This document shows positions 6,270-6,688 of a stretch of 6,688 nt of DNA, piece by piece. Position 1 is the stretch's first letter, and every line of letters starts with the position of its first letter. Under the pieces are notes generated by a model. That model was not told the origin of the DNA and ran no database searches. It worked only from the letters and a program-made list of their open reading frames with translations. This stretch comes from an uncultured Eubacteriales bacterium (GTDB lineage: Bacteria > Bacillota > Clostridia > UBA1381 > UBA9506). Made by a program: the position numbers and the translations under genes. The stretch is from the NCBI GenBank assembly GCA_900545185.1, contig UQYH01000120.1:1-6688 (forward strand), read 5' to 3'.

Positions 6270-6647
6270 ATGAAGAAAAAGAAAAATTCCAAATGGCCGG
6301 TGCTTGTTGCGCTGTCCGGGCTGGCAGTGCTTTTATATGCGCTGACGGGGCGGCGGTATCGGGATGTTTATTTGCGTGATTTTTCGGTTAGTGACGATGG
6401 TGAAACACTTATTTTAGATGTCGGCGTACGGGGAAAAGACGGCTGTGTACGTGCGGCCACCCTTTCGGGGGACGGCGAAAGCGTGCATGTCAGCTTTTAT
6501 TCCGCTTACGGGGTGCATGCCGGTATGGGCGCTGAGCATATTTTTCCGCTCCATTTGCCCAAAGCGTGCACAAGGCTGTATTTCGGCAGCGCGGATGCGT
6601 GGGTGCTGACGTTAGAAAAACGGGACGGCGTTTGGGAGAGAGTCTAA
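6270..6647 (+). CDS. Small membrane-anchored protein of unknown function
   Basis: The 125-residue product opens with a Lys-rich stretch (MKKKKNSK) and one hydrophobic segment (about 9-26, ending in LTGRR), which indicates an N-terminal anchor or uncleaved signal. A beta-strand-rich, probably extracytoplasmic domain follows (about 32-125), with DGETLILDVGV, VHVSFYSAYG and LYFGSADAWVLTLEK. The arrangement recalls small clostridial hypothetical proteins with a DGETL...FYSAFG...LEK pattern; this is recollection and no function is known to me. The ATG at 6270 has GGGAGGTG 6 nt upstream and is preferred to the non-anchored upstream extension, which overlaps the hydrolase gene. The gene starts 25 nt after the hydrolase stop, consistent with one operon. 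Confidence 0.7.
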   Translation: MKKKKNSKWPVLVALSGLAVLLYALTGRRYRDVYLRDFSVSDDGETLILDVGVRGKDGCVRAATLSGDGESVHVSFYSAYGVHAGMGAEHIFPLHLPKACTRLYFGSADAWVLTLEKRDGVWERV

Positions 6648-6688
6648 AAAAGAAATAAAACGCACAAAAGGAGCTGTTTAAACAGAGA
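6648..6688 (+). other. Tail of window: possible start of a terminator or of a ribosome binding site
   Basis: AAAAGGAG (6667-6674 region) is followed by the perfect 12-bp palindrome CTGTTTAAACAG (6674-6685). The A-run plus GGAGCTG could be the left arm of an intrinsic terminator whose right arm lies beyond the edge, or a ribosome binding site for a following gene. The sequence ends too soon to decide. Confidence 0.25.

Overview
The window looks like chromosomal DNA from a Gram-positive, low-to-mid GC member of the Clostridia, perhaps an Oscillospirales-type gut anaerobe. The reasons are strong AGGAGG-type ribosome binding sites, consensus SigA-like promoters, a secreted SH3/L,D-transpeptidase protein and small secreted or anchored proteins typical of that class. 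This placement is inferred from style only; no marker gene is present.

Layout. (1) Positions 1-656, minus strand: the N-terminal two thirds of the membrane part of a CNNM/CorC-type (DUF21) transporter-like protein, cut by the left edge. It has a near-perfect promoter at 845-873 and a leader of about 180 nt. (2) Positions about 824-1276, plus strand: the remnant of a small secreted-type protein gene. It is broken by one in-frame TGA and has no convincing start, because the CNNM promoter occupies its 5' end. (3) A hairpin at 1286-1333 serves as terminator for both strands. (4) Positions 1373-4075, minus strand: an operon in the order lacI-type regulator, kduI, kduD, read from one strong promoter (4123-4151) with a 22-bp palindrome (4099-4120) over the expected start of transcription. 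(5) From 4220 on, plus strand: a divergent promoter followed by an exported L,D-transpeptidase with an SH3 domain, an alpha/beta hydrolase and a small membrane-anchored protein of unknown function.

How it works together. KduI and KduD are consecutive enzymes of unsaturated uronate catabolism, the products of pectin, glycosaminoglycan or similar polyuronide lyases. They convert 5-keto-4-deoxyuronate to 3-deoxy-D-glycero-2,5-hexodiulosonate and then to 2-keto-3-deoxygluconate (KDG). The LacI-type protein encoded first in the same transcript is the obvious candidate repressor and probably also controls itself. The later steps (KDG kinase, KDPG aldolase), the lyase and the transporter are not in this window. 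The plus-strand genes concern the cell envelope (transpeptidase) and an unassigned hydrolase. Nothing in the sequence ties them to uronate use except divergent position.

I found no mobile element, CRISPR array, RNA gene or clearly new system. The most unusual points are the degraded secreted-protein gene with a single apparent Trp-to-stop change, the atypical hinge of the LacI-type regulator and the clean promoter/operator geometry of the kdu operon.
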